64,000 nt of DNA from Actinomyces sp. UMB0138 (GTDB lineage: Bacteria; Bacillota; Negativicutes; Veillonellales; Veillonellaceae): positions 545,932 through 609,931 of the forward strand of contig NZ_PKMC01000001.1 in NCBI RefSeq assembly GCF_002849225.1, read 5' to 3'. The position numbers were made by a program, and so were the translations under genes. This document shows, piece after piece, positions 18,501-26,451 of this stretch. The notes beneath the pieces are model-generated. The model was not told where the DNA came from. It searched no databases and saw only the letters and a list, made by a program, of their open reading frames with translations. Within the stretch, counting starts at the first letter, position 1, and every line of letters begins with the position of its first letter.

Positions 18501-18712
18501 CCACATTTTTATCTTTAGAAGATGAAACCGGACTTGCTAACGTGGTCTGCTCGCCAGGGCTTTGGGAAAGATATCGGCAGGTAGCGACTACTTCGCACGC
18601 TCTAGTTGTGAGGGGAGTAATAGAAAAAGGAGATGGAGTAGTAGCGGTGGTAGCGAATAAGTTGGTACAGATTTTAGATGTTGTTCCAGTCCATTCGCGG
18701 GATTTTAGGTGA
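15572..18712 (+). CDS. dnaE2: Error-prone DNA polymerase III alpha subunit DnaE2
   Basis: C-family translesion polymerase of the SOS mutasome, 1046 residues. N-terminal PHP domain (YYELHAHSAYSFLDGAS), palm with PDIDVDIE (D383 and D385) and KFDLLGLGML, fingers, and a C-terminal OB domain (VGGLVTHRQRPHTARGTTF). In the PHP domain the metal-binding TDH is TDT (T43 instead of His), so any PHP nuclease activity is probably lost. GTG start after GAGGGG. Length fits the DnaE2 class rather than the replicative DnaE1 (about 1180). Neighbours imuA'B support the call. Confidence 0.93.
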   Translation: MYFPYYELHAHSAYSFLDGASSPAALVEEAATLGLEGIAITDTDGLYAAVQANMASRRVGINALYGAELTVEGACIPVIARGPKGYSALSELISKANLALGERKKAQYTLGQLSDQLADEAVILTGTKNGLLGKGEDVDRATLRRLKDLFPKDNIAVECTLYGVSGEAEWADYLAQLAKQESLRLVATTAARCARMRDRPLADVLAVTRMNKTLDEAQGFLPAARACLRSANEMGQLHRTHIEAVENTAYFGERCAFDLRLVAPDLPRPPVPEGHTPASWLRHLTYLGAQERYGSKRENPQAYAQLDHELAVIEKLDFPGYFLIVWDIVQFCKRKNILCQGRGSAANSAVCYVLGITAVDAVANKMMFERFLSPLRSGPPDIDVDIEAVRREEVIQYVYATYGRHHAGQVAAIQTYRPRSAVRDAARALGHPVGRASAWTKYAFGGKRKKVTRAEGIPQDVAQMADQLLQLPRHLGLHSGGMVLTRQPLTSVCPVQWAAMKDRSVLQWDKDDCADAGLVKFDLLGLGMLTALRLAFDAIQEDEQREKPLALHNMPAEDPRVYELLQRADTVGVFQVESRAQMNTLPRLKPRNFYDIVVEVALIRPGPIQGQAVNPYINRRNGREEVTYLHPLLKPALEKTLGVPLFQEQLMQIAVDAAGLSPARADELRKAMGAKRSVEKMELLEPELLSGMEQRGISEDVAKKIFSQLRGFAEFGFPESHAFSFAYIVYASAWLKVHYPEYFYAGILGAQPMGFYSPESLISDARRHGVAVGGPDCNVSQTGPTVQKGSIGRDLHTSPVKLDVRTDRLVRLGLEAVKGVGSFWANRIVSERDLFGPYLSLRDFAERSGAPASVIEALGQAGALSFTGLSRREVMWAAAAVANPISRKGQYQPYLPGTTPVVSVPELKRMGIEERMVADMSTMGISLSTHPFSPLRQEMTKRGVYPIAELSERADGDQVWVGGLVTHRQRPHTARGTTFLSLEDETGLANVVCSPGLWERYRQVATTSHALVVRGVIEKGDGVVAVVANKLVQILDVVPVHSRDFR

Positions 18713-18758
18713 GCGGATTGGTGTGAGGCGTCGAATGTGTGCTAAGTTTTTCCTTGTT

Positions 18759-18846
18759 GCGCGGGTGGCGGAATAGGCAGACGCGCTAGCTTGAGGTGCT
18801 AGTGACCATTTAAACGGTCGTGGGGGTTCAAGTCCCCCTCCGCGCA
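18759..18846 (+). tRNA. tRNA-Leu (anticodon GAG)
   Basis: An 88-base class II tRNA: acceptor arms GCGCGGG and CTCCGCGC-type end with discriminator A, anticodon stem CTAGC/GCTAG with loop TTGAGGT, long variable arm (TGACCATTTAAACGGTCGTG) and T-arm GGGGGTTCAAGTCCCCC. CCA is not encoded. Reads CUU/CUC codons. Confidence 0.95.
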
Positions 18847-18854
18847 CTAGGAAT

Positions 18855-18876
18855 AACCCCGGTTCGCCGGGGTTTT
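18855..18876 (+). terminator. Terminator of the tRNA-Leu gene
   Basis: AACCCCGG-TTCG-CCGGGGTT stem with an UUCG tetraloop followed by TTCTTG, eight bases after the tRNA. Confidence 0.9.
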
Positions 18877-18898
18877 CTTGTATTACCGGGAGAGCAGG

Positions 18899-19915
18899 AT
18901 GCAGTCAGAGATCTTTGGCAAAATTGTTCTAAATCAGCCTAGCGAGGCAGATATTCCCCAACTTGTGCAGGTTCTTTCTGATCCTTCCATTAGTAAATGG
19001 ACCACCGTGCCTGAAGGATATGGCGAGGCCGACGCCCGGTATTGGATTAACACTTACATCCCAAGGGTGTGGCAGGAGGGTGGGGCCTCCTGGGTCATTC
19101 GTGAGCATGCAGATGGCCCGATTGTGGGATCTTTCGAGTATCGAAAAACTGCCGATGGCTATGAAGCCGGCACGTGGCTAGCTAAAAGTGTACGAGGCAA
19201 TGGCTACATAGATAAAGCTCTGGATCTGACATTAGATGAGATATTCGCAACTGGCGCAAGGCGCGTCGAGTGGAAGGCAGAGAAGGGGAATTGGGCATCC
19301 CGTAAAGTCGCTTGGCGTAACGGATTCACCTACGAGGGAATTCGCCGGGGAGTTGGGAAAGCGGATGGTGTATGGGTATATTCCCTACTTGCTGATGATG
19401 CACGTACCCCGGTCGCGCCCTGGAGCGGCTCCGGCGCTCAGGCTCTTCCCGATTCCAGGGATCCGGAGGCGTTGGTTCGCCAATTCCATCAGGTATACGG
19501 ACTCCCAATTCAAACTGACACTCCTTCGGTGGATCGACCTTCGCGAGTGCATATGAGGATGTCCCTCATTCTGGAAGAGGCAACGGAGCTCGTTACTGCG
19601 GTTTATGGCAAGTCCGCTGGAAAAATTCTTGAAAATGCTGTGAAAGAAGCAGTAGCGGCAGACGATGGCGAGCGTGACATCATCGAGAGCGCTGATGCTT
19701 TGGCTGACTTGGTGTATGTCATCTACGGCATGGCGCTGGAATGCGGTATCAACCTCCCTGCAGTCTTAGCTGAGGTGCAGTCTTCCAACATGTCTAAGTT
19801 GGGCGAGGACGGCAAACCTATCTACCGAGAGGACGGAAAAGTACTTAAAGGGCCGGGATTTTTCGTACCAAATATCGCGCGTGGCCTGGCACAAGGACTT
19901 TCTGCCGAGCTCTAG
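18899..19915 (+). CDS. GNAT acetyltransferase fused to a MazG-like NTP pyrophosphohydrolase
   Basis: A 338-residue two-domain protein. Residues 5-175 look like a RimJ/RimL-type acetyltransferase (SISKWTTVPEGYG, GSFEYRK, GTWLAKSVRGNGY, and the end KVAWRNGFTYEGIRR). After a linker rich in Pro, Gly and Ser, residues 190-335 are an all-alpha pyrophosphohydrolase of the PRA-PH/MazG type: LEEATEL (E226, E227, E230) and ESADALADL (E263, D266, D270) form the metal site, and the tail EDGKPIYREDGKVLKGPGFF is typical of that subfamily. ATG 18899 is chosen; an upstream TTG lies inside the tRNA terminator. Substrates of both halves are unknown. It stands alone between a tRNA and an oxidoreductase. Confidence 0.85.
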   Translation: MQSEIFGKIVLNQPSEADIPQLVQVLSDPSISKWTTVPEGYGEADARYWINTYIPRVWQEGGASWVIREHADGPIVGSFEYRKTADGYEAGTWLAKSVRGNGYIDKALDLTLDEIFATGARRVEWKAEKGNWASRKVAWRNGFTYEGIRRGVGKADGVWVYSLLADDARTPVAPWSGSGAQALPDSRDPEALVRQFHQVYGLPIQTDTPSVDRPSRVHMRMSLILEEATELVTAVYGKSAGKILENAVKEAVAADDGERDIIESADALADLVYVIYGMALECGINLPAVLAEVQSSNMSKLGEDGKPIYREDGKVLKGPGFFVPNIARGLAQGLSAEL

Positions 19916-20001
19916 GCACAAAAACATAGGACTTCCGGGTGCCTGTGCGGCATCTTGTTCGCTAAACTTGTAGGCGAGTTAGATACATATTTGGAGGGGT
20001 T

Positions 20002-21096
20002 ATGGCCAAAGTTGTGGTGATTGGTGGTGGCTACGGCGGCATCACTGTTGCTGGTGGTCTTGATGACGTAGCTGACGTCACACTAATCGAGAAGAGGGAT
20101 CAGTTCGTCCATCACGCGGCTGCCCTCAGGGCTGCTGTTGATTCGGGGTGGGGACATACCATCTTCATGCCGTACTCGAAGCTTGTGTCTAACGGGAATG
20201 TCGTGCACGGTACCGTGCAGCGTGTCGATGGGCATACGGTGTACGTTTCGGGTCATGAGCCGATTGAGGCGGATTATTTGGTACTGGCTACGGGTACGTC
20301 TTACCCATACCCAGCCAAATACAACGTGACTGAATCCGAGGTTGCAAAGGCGCGCCTCAGCCAGACACGCGAAAATTTGGCCCGAGCACGTCGCGTGATG
20401 CTGGTTGGCGCCGGCACCGTAGGCGTGGAATTTGCCGGGGAAATCTCGTCTAACTTCCCCGATACCGAAATCGTCATGGTAGACAAGGCTGACACGATCC
20501 TAGGCACTCCGGGCTATGTCGACGAACTCCGCGACACCATTACTGGTCAGCTGCGCGAACGTGGCGTGCGTCTGGTATTGGGATCTCCGTTGGCGTATAT
20601 GCCTGGTTCTGACGTGGGTGTTCTATCGCCATTCGAGGTTGAAACCGTCGATGGCCAGAAGATCGAGGGCGACATCTGGTTCTTGTGTTACGGGGCTCGC
20701 ACTAACTCCGATTACTTGGTTTCGAGCTTCGGCAATGTGATGCGACCCAATGGGCAGATCAATGTGGATAAGCACTTGCAGGTAAAAGATCATCCGGGCA
20801 TTTTCGCGGTCGGTGACATTACGGATGTGAAGGAATCCAAACGTGCAGATGCTGCAAGGGCTCACGCACGGGTAGTTATTTCCAATATTCGTGATTTGAT
20901 CGCTGGGCAGAACATGACTACGTCTTACGAGCCTGGCAAGGAATGGGTTATTCTGCCGTTAGGTCCTGATGGTGGTGCAAGTCAGTTGGTCACAAGGGAT
21001 GGGACCATAGAAGTGGTCGGTCCCCGCGAAACGGCTGACATCAAGGGTACTGACTTGATGGTTTCTATGGTCCGTAATCAATTGCATCTGCAGTAA
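20002..21096 (+). CDS. FAD-dependent NAD(P)H oxidoreductase (type-II NADH dehydrogenase/AIF-like)
   Basis: A 364-residue flavoprotein of the two-dinucleotide-binding-domain class. The FAD fold begins KVVVIGGGYGGITVA and the NAD(P) fold is RVMLVGAGTVGVEFAGE; the FAD-closing motif is GIFAVGDITD. No redox Cys pair is seen, which separates it from disulfide reductases and places it near NDH-2/FSP1-like quinone reductases. No membrane helix; such enzymes can be peripheral. Start ATG 20002 follows GGAGGGG. It could feed electrons to quinones in a cell without complex I, but that is inference. Confidence 0.85.
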   Translation: MAKVVVIGGGYGGITVAGGLDDVADVTLIEKRDQFVHHAAALRAAVDSGWGHTIFMPYSKLVSNGNVVHGTVQRVDGHTVYVSGHEPIEADYLVLATGTSYPYPAKYNVTESEVAKARLSQTRENLARARRVMLVGAGTVGVEFAGEISSNFPDTEIVMVDKADTILGTPGYVDELRDTITGQLRERGVRLVLGSPLAYMPGSDVGVLSPFEVETVDGQKIEGDIWFLCYGARTNSDYLVSSFGNVMRPNGQINVDKHLQVKDHPGIFAVGDITDVKESKRADAARAHARVVISNIRDLIAGQNMTTSYEPGKEWVILPLGPDGGASQLVTRDGTIEVVGPRETADIKGTDLMVSMVRNQLHLQ

Positions 21097-21111
21097 AACT
21101 AAGGAGTTATC

Positions 21112-21429
21112 ATGCCCGATCCGTCATTGGAATTGGAACGCCTGATTGATGCTTTGAGGGTGCACTTCAATGCTGCCCGTGACAACGATCCCGATTCGGA
21201 TCAGGTCTATGAAGCCGAGAGCGCTCTTGAAGATGCGTTTTTCCGTTACGACAACGCGCTCTTCACTGCCTACGAGGCAGAGCTGCCATTGGACATCGTT
21301 GATGATGAAGAAGACGACGATGAAGATGATGACGGCTTAGATGATGAGCTCGACGATGACGAAGAGGACGAAGAGGACTACTTCGACGACGATGAAAACG
21401 AGTTCGAAGAGTTTTCTATAGATGACTAG
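21112..21429 (+). CDS. Small, extremely acidic protein of unknown function
   Basis: A 105-residue protein 15 bases behind the oxidoreductase with AAGGAG before the ATG. The first 65 residues look helical (LERLIDALRVHFNAARD, YEAESALEDAFFRYDNAL), the rest is almost only Asp and Glu with scattered Gly, Tyr and Phe and ends EEFSIDD. Similar acidic actinobacterial proteins have been labelled as primosome-related without evidence; I assign no function. Its end overlaps the convergent aldo/keto reductase gene by 14 bases. Confidence 0.75.
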   Translation: MPDPSLELERLIDALRVHFNAARDNDPDSDQVYEAESALEDAFFRYDNALFTAYEAELPLDIVDDEEDDDEDDDGLDDELDDDEEDEEDYFDDDENEFEEFSIDD

Positions 21430-22333
21430 TGGCGTCTGCCAGGGCTTCTTCTATTTGTCTTGGCAGCGTCAAAGTGTCCGCCCGCAGATCTATCTGTAGC
21501 TGAGCGGGGGTTCGTGCCCCCACAATCGCAGATGATACCTGCGGGCGGTCGCGTACCCAGGCTAGAGCGACTTCGGCTGGCGACCTCTCTAGTCCATTTG
21601 CTGCAGTGATAACGGCATCAACTTTGCGGCGTGAAGCCTCATCTAAGTAAGGAGCGACATAACCAGCAAGATGTTTTGCAGCAGCCCGCGAATCGGGAGG
21701 GGTAGAGGTAGCATACTTGCCAGTTAATACTCCTCTTCCCAGCGGTGCCCAAGCCAGTAGGGAGGCGCCTGAGAAATCGAGCGCATCGATGGCTGCGTCC
21801 TCTATATCGCGATTGAGAAGTGAATACTCATTCTGTAGACACACAAGTGGAATTGGGCTACGGGCGGCAAGGTAGGCGAACTGCCAGGCACGTAGATTGC
21901 ACCAACCGACATATCTAGCCAGCCCTGTCTGCTGGATAGTTGCGAGTGCACTTAGAGTCTCGCTAATTGGTACACAATCATCCCAAGATTGTACGAGCAA
22001 CAGGTCAACATAATCGGTCTCAAGACGTTTCAGCGAAGCGCGCAACGAAGAGAAAATAGATCCGCGAGAGGCATCAACTCTCCCAGCATTTACTCCGACC
22101 TTTGTAGCAACTACTACCTCGTCCCGTTCCCCAGCTATTAACGGGGCTAATGTTTTTTCAGCAAGCCCGGCGCCGTATCCGGGTGAGGTATCGAAAAAGT
22201 TTCCCCCGGCTTCCCGGAAAAGGTCATAGCAGCTGGCAGCATCGGCGGCGTCGGTGTCTCGGCCCCAATTCAGTGTTCCGAGTCCAAGGGTGGAAACGCG
22301 CAGCCCGGATTTACCTACAAACCGATAGTCCAT
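21416..22333 (-). CDS. Aldo/keto reductase
   Basis: NADPH-dependent oxidoreductase of the TIM-barrel AKR superfamily, 305 residues from ATG 22333 (MDYRFVGKSGLRVSTLGLG); an upstream ATG at 22363 would add ten residues. Catalytic-tetrad context is visible: FDTSPGYGAGLAEKTL (Asp and Tyr), VVVATKVG (Lys), and YVDLLLVQSWD, where the usual HxD His is replaced by Gln-Ser, a variation seen in part of the family. NADPH end motif: SSAIVGARTPAQLQ. Substrate unknown. Divergent from the HAD gene. Confidence 0.9.
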   Translation of the reverse strand: MDYRFVGKSGLRVSTLGLGTLNWGRDTDAADAASCYDLFREAGGNFFDTSPGYGAGLAEKTLAPLIAGERDEVVVATKVGVNAGRVDASRGSIFSSLRASLKRLETDYVDLLLVQSWDDCVPISETLSALATIQQTGLARYVGWCNLRAWQFAYLAARSPIPLVCLQNEYSLLNRDIEDAAIDALDFSGASLLAWAPLGRGVLTGKYATSTPPDSRAAAKHLAGYVAPYLDEASRRKVDAVITAANGLERSPAEVALAWVRDRPQVSSAIVGARTPAQLQIDLRADTLTLPRQIEEALADATSHL

Positions 22334-22369
22334 ATCTGCAAGCTTACGCGAGATCGATACCATAGGGCC

Positions 22370-23050
22370 ATGACACAGAAGGCGAACACCACTGAAATTG
22401 CAGGTCTGCTCTTAGACATGGACGGCACGATAGTTGATTCGGAACCCTACTGGATAGCCTCGGAACGGGAAACTATGAATGCCTATGGAAAGGTGTGGCA
22501 AGACCGCGACGGACAGCAGCTAGTTGGAAAAGCAATCCGTGTGGCCTCCCAGATAATGATCGATCAGACGGGGATTGAGGCTTCTGCCGAGGAAGTATCC
22601 AATCAGATAATTTCGAACATGGAACGACACTACGAACGCTCAGGTGCTCCATGGATCGCAGGAGTTCGCGAGAGACTCCGGGAGTTCGCTGCCGCTGGAG
22701 TGCCAATCTGTATCGTTTCGTCTAGCCCGGCTGTTTTGGTAGAGGCAGTTGCCAAGGATGCGCCGGACAAGACGATTGTTGCCACGGTGGCAGGCGATGA
22801 GGTGCAGTCTTGTAAGCCGGACCCGGAACCGTATTTGACGGCTGCAAAAAAACTAGGGATTGATATTAAGAAGTGCATCGTTGTTGAGGACTCTAATTCG
22901 GGTTTGCAGGCTGGAATTGCCTCGGGCGCGAAGGTCGTGGCTGTCAAAGGAGTCGCGAAGATCGACGACTACGAGGGGATCACATATCTAGATTCGCTAA
23001 GCAGTCTTGATCTGGACGCAGCACGAGCTTTAATCAGCAGCGCTGAGTAG
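22370..23050 (+). CDS. HAD-superfamily phosphatase/beta-phosphoglucomutase-like protein
   Basis: A 226-residue HAD subfamily I hydrolase. Motif I is LLLDMDGTIVDSE with nucleophile and acid/base Asp, motif II IVSSSPAV, motif III lysine in SCKPDPEPYL, motif IV VVEDSNSGLQAG. A helical cap follows motif I. Members dephosphorylate sugar phosphates or isomerise beta-glucose 1-phosphate; sequence alone does not tell which. The 3' end overlaps the convergent nuclease gene by 21 bases. Confidence 0.9.
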   Translation: MTQKANTTEIAGLLLDMDGTIVDSEPYWIASERETMNAYGKVWQDRDGQQLVGKAIRVASQIMIDQTGIEASAEEVSNQIISNMERHYERSGAPWIAGVRERLREFAAAGVPICIVSSSPAVLVEAVAKDAPDKTIVATVAGDEVQSCKPDPEPYLTAAKKLGIDIKKCIVVEDSNSGLQAGIASGAKVVAVKGVAKIDDYEGITYLDSLSSLDLDAARALISSAE

Positions 23051-23848
23051 GTGCGCGGTTGCGTCCTCGGGCTGAGGTGGCTCCGTTCCTCCGAAGGCGG
23101 GGCAATAATCTTTAAAAGCACACCATCTACACAGCGGTGATCTACGAGGCCGAAATGCATGTTGTCTTTCAGCTGTTTCTATCTGGTTCCAGATTCCAAG
23201 GACGCGTTCTTGCATCTGCTCGACCTGCTGAGGGGTGGGATCGATGGTAAGTACCTTGCCATCTTTTAGGAAGATTAGCTGCAACCTAGCAGGCAGTGCC
23301 CCTCGATCTGATTGCCACATCATGGCGTAGAAAAGCATCTGGAAGATCTTGTCGTCTTGGAAGCGAACAGAGGGCGATTTGCCGGTTTTGTAGTCTACAA
23401 TCCGCACCTGCCCAGTGGGCGATAAATCGACACGGTCTATGAATCCGCAGACGTTAAGATTGCCAATTTTTGTGCGGATGAACTGCTCCATGGCTGCTGG
23501 CGCCAGCAATTGTGGATTTTCAATGCGGAAGTAGCTTTGTAACAGGCTTCTGGATACTTCTAGCAGTTCTTGTTCAGCTGCCTCGGTAGGCACCACTTGC
23601 CTTGCATACTCCTCCTGAGACAGTTTTTCCCATTCCGGTCCCAGTAAAGAAAACGCATGCTCCTGGGTACGCCCCTCTGGAGCCTGCTTATACATCTGCT
23701 CGAGCACTGCGTGTACCAGGGTGCCACGCAAAGCTGCTTCAGAAGGTGGATCAGGCAGCTTGTCGATTGCTCGATAGCGGAACTTCAGAGGACAAGATAC
23801 GAAATCCAATGCGCGCGAAGGAGATAGGGCAAAAGAACTCATGGTCAT
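23030..23848 (-). CDS. RecB-family PD-(D/E)XK nuclease with a predicted 4Fe-4S staple
   Basis: A 272-residue nuclease of the PDDEXK_1 type. Visible are the N-terminal LSPSRALDFVSCPLKFRYRAI, the catalytic core GFIDRVDL...VRIVDYKTGK (D, D-x-K) and a C-terminal cysteine cluster LCRWCAFKDYCP. With Cys in DFVSCP this makes the four-Cys AddB/RecB iron-sulphur pattern. In Mycobacterium the homologous gene also neighbours trmI and mpa (Rv2119), so the link is old. Role presumably DNA repair; target unknown. Confidence 0.88.
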   Translation of the reverse strand: MTMSSFALSPSRALDFVSCPLKFRYRAIDKLPDPPSEAALRGTLVHAVLEQMYKQAPEGRTQEHAFSLLGPEWEKLSQEEYARQVVPTEAAEQELLEVSRSLLQSYFRIENPQLLAPAAMEQFIRTKIGNLNVCGFIDRVDLSPTGQVRIVDYKTGKSPSVRFQDDKIFQMLFYAMMWQSDRGALPARLQLIFLKDGKVLTIDPTPQQVEQMQERVLGIWNQIETAERQHAFRPRRSPLCRWCAFKDYCPAFGGTEPPQPEDATAHLLSAAD

Positions 23849-23960
23849 AAATTAGCGCAGCTGTATGTCATATGGCGTTCGGGCCGCCTTAGCCCCTATA
23901 AAAAACAATATTGGGCGTTCCTAATTCGAAAGGTTTACCGACCACAGATACGATGGGGCA

Positions 23961-24971
23961 ATGGAGTCAAAGAAGGTGCAGCACAGAGCCCGTGCACAAT
24001 TTAAGGTTGGGGAACTTGTCCAGCTGACCGATCCGAAGGGTCGGCTGCACACGATTCAACTTAGTGAGAAGGGTTTCTTCAATTCCTCTCGGGGCTCCTT
24101 CCCGCATTCTGCCCTAATCGGAAAGCCTGAAGGCACAGTAGTTACGGCACGAGAGGGAACCGAATTTCTGGCCCTTCGCCCTCTATTGAAGGACTACGTT
24201 CTTTCTATGCCGCGTGGGGCTACCATCATTTATCCGAAAGATTGCGCTCAGATTGTGCAATACGCTGACATCTTTCCGGGTGCCCGCGTGCTAGAGGCCG
24301 GTGTAGGTTCGGGCGGGCTGTCAATGTCACTGTTGAGCGCCATTGGGGCTGACGGCAAGCTAACCTCTATCGAACGTCGTCAGGATTTTGCCACCATCGC
24401 GAAAGCTAATGCGGATATGTGGTTTGGTTACCGTCATCCGGCGTGGGACGTTCAAGTAGGAGATTTTGAACAGGTTGCCCCCACTTTGGGAAGTCACTGT
24501 TGGGACCGGGTCGTATTGGACATGCTGGCACCGTGGGAGTGCTTACCTGCCGCTTACGATGCGCTGGTTTTTGGCGGAGTTCTTTGTATTTACATAGCTA
24601 CTGTTACACAGATGTCACGCACCATAGAAGCGATGAAGAATCAGCAGAAGTGGGTTGCGGTGCACGCTTGGGAAACGACGGAGAGGCAATGGCATGTCGA
24701 AGGGCTGTCAGTACGTCCGGAGCATTCCATGGTGGGACACACCGGTTTCCTAATTACCGCTCGCACGTTGGCGCAAGGACAGAAGCCACCACGTCGGGGA
24801 CTACGGCCAGCACCAGCTGCGAAAGGACAGGGGGGCCAGTGGGACCACGTTGACACCTGGGAAGCTAAGGATCTTGGGGAACGCACCATTGCAGATAAGA
24901 AAGTCCGGAAGGTAACGCGAGACCTAATGCGCCGAGCAGAGCTGGCGGGATTGGAGGATCCGCATGAGTGA
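23961..24971 (+). CDS. trmI: tRNA (adenine-58-N1)-methyltransferase
   Basis: SAM-dependent Rossmann methyltransferase of 336 residues that makes m1A58 in the T-loop of tRNAs. The N-terminal beta domain (GELVQLTDPKGRLHTI) is followed by the SAM motif VLEAGVGSGGLSMSLL, the acidic SIERRQDF, and LDMLAPWE corresponding to the catalytic LDLPxPW box, where proline is alanine. ATG 23961. It overlaps mpa by eight bases, the usual actinobacterial arrangement. Confidence 0.92.
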   Translation: MESKKVQHRARAQFKVGELVQLTDPKGRLHTIQLSEKGFFNSSRGSFPHSALIGKPEGTVVTAREGTEFLALRPLLKDYVLSMPRGATIIYPKDCAQIVQYADIFPGARVLEAGVGSGGLSMSLLSAIGADGKLTSIERRQDFATIAKANADMWFGYRHPAWDVQVGDFEQVAPTLGSHCWDRVVLDMLAPWECLPAAYDALVFGGVLCIYIATVTQMSRTIEAMKNQQKWVAVHAWETTERQWHVEGLSVRPEHSMVGHTGFLITARTLAQGQKPPRRGLRPAPAAKGQGGQWDHVDTWEAKDLGERTIADKKVRKVTRDLMRRAELAGLEDPHE

Positions 24972-26451
24972 GGCTGAAAGTGATACGCATAGGCAGATCG
25001 TTTCGCTAACCGAAAAGAACGGTCGTCTTTCCAAAGCGCTACATGCTGCCAGGGGGCAGCTCGCAATGATGCGTAGCCAGCTGGAGCAGATAACGAAGCC
25101 CCCGGCTCAGATTGCGACGTTGGTGGCAATAGAATCTGATGAGTTGGAAGTGCGTTTAGGAGCAAAGCAACTGCGTGTCGGATATGCGCCCACAGTAGAC
25201 CCAACGGAGCTGAGCGTGGGGATGAGAGTCCGATTGAGCGAGGATCTTATCGTGCTGGGGTCGCTTGGCTATCCAGCCGAGGGCGAAGTGGCTACGGTTC
25301 GCGAAACCTTGCCAAGCTCTCGAGTTGTGGTTGCCACAAGCACTGGGGGAGAAAAAACTCTGGTCTTGGCAGGCCGTTTGCGGCATAGAGGAATTACCTC
25401 AGGAGACTCCGTGCTCGTCGACGCGAACGCAGGTACAGTGTTCGAGAAGTTGATTCGAGAGGACGTAGAGCAGCTGCTAACTCCTTCAATTCCAGACGTT
25501 ACCTACGCCGATATTGGGGGATTAGACGATCAAATTGAGCGGGTGAGAGATGCCGTCGAACTGCCTTTCAAGCATCCCCAGCTGTACACGTCTTTCGGGC
25601 TTAGGGCACCCAGAGGAATTTTGCTGTACGGTCCTCCGGGATGCGGTAAAACTCTGATCGCGAAAGCCGTGGCTAATTCACTTGGCAGTGCTAAGGAGCC
25701 AGCCTGCTTCTTGTCGGTCAAAGGTCCAGAATTGCTGAACAAGTTTGTAGGTGAAACTGAACGGCAGATCAGAGCATTGTTTGCCAGGGCTCGCTCTCTT
25801 GCGGACTCCGGTCGAGTTGTGGTGATCTTCTTTGACGAAATGGAGGCACTATTCAGAACCAGAGGTAGCGGTATCTCTTCTGACGTAGAAACTATGATCG
25901 TGCCCCAGCTGCTCGCCGAGATGGATGGGATGGAATCGCTCGATAATGTCATTATTATCGGGGCCTCGAACCGGGAAGACATGATTGATCCGGCAGTTCT
26001 ACGCCCTGGTAGATTGGACGTCCATATTCGGATTGATCGACCCAGCGAGCAGGGTGCCAGCGAGATTTTGCGGATCCATCTTCCCGACTCGCTGCCATCG
26101 CAAGAGCCCGTCGCTAAGTTGCGAGAGCTCGCTATGGAACTGCTCTACGACAAGTCTGAGCGTACAGAAATATTTGCCGTGGAGACCTCGTCTGCACCTC
26201 GTAAACAGATTTATTTGGCGGATACCGTAACGGGAGCAACCATCGCTGCCGTTGTCGAAGCAGCCAAACGGTTGGCAATTAAAGACGCGTTGGCCGGTAA
26301 AGGGCAGGCAATGACCGCCGCTCACATTCGAGCAGCCGTCCAAGAGCAAGTATCTTCTGCCCGTGAGATGGGAGGAGCTGCACTAGCCGAAGAATGGATG
26401 GGTATGTTCGGTGCAAAGGTCACTAAGATAATTCCGTGGGAGGGCCAATGA
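24964..26451 (+). CDS. mpa: Mpa/ARC, AAA ATPase of the Pup pathway
   Basis: Hexameric ring ATPase that recognises Pup with an N-terminal coiled coil (about 5-45), followed by tandem OB domains (about 50-160) and an AAA domain with Walker A GPPGCGKT at 223-230 and Walker B IFFDE (D291, E292). The 495-residue protein is shorter than mycobacterial Mpa (about 609) and ends in KIIPWEGQ. The GQYL-type tail that opens the 20S gate is missing, so docking to a proteasome is not expected. Overlaps trmI (8 bases) and dop (ATGA). Confidence 0.95.
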   Translation: MSEAESDTHRQIVSLTEKNGRLSKALHAARGQLAMMRSQLEQITKPPAQIATLVAIESDELEVRLGAKQLRVGYAPTVDPTELSVGMRVRLSEDLIVLGSLGYPAEGEVATVRETLPSSRVVVATSTGGEKTLVLAGRLRHRGITSGDSVLVDANAGTVFEKLIREDVEQLLTPSIPDVTYADIGGLDDQIERVRDAVELPFKHPQLYTSFGLRAPRGILLYGPPGCGKTLIAKAVANSLGSAKEPACFLSVKGPELLNKFVGETERQIRALFARARSLADSGRVVVIFFDEMEALFRTRGSGISSDVETMIVPQLLAEMDGMESLDNVIIIGASNREDMIDPAVLRPGRLDVHIRIDRPSEQGASEILRIHLPDSLPSQEPVAKLRELAMELLYDKSERTEIFAVETSSAPRKQIYLADTVTGATIAAVVEAAKRLAIKDALAGKGQAMTAAHIRAAVQEQVSSAREMGGAALAEEWMGMFGAKVTKIIPWEGQ

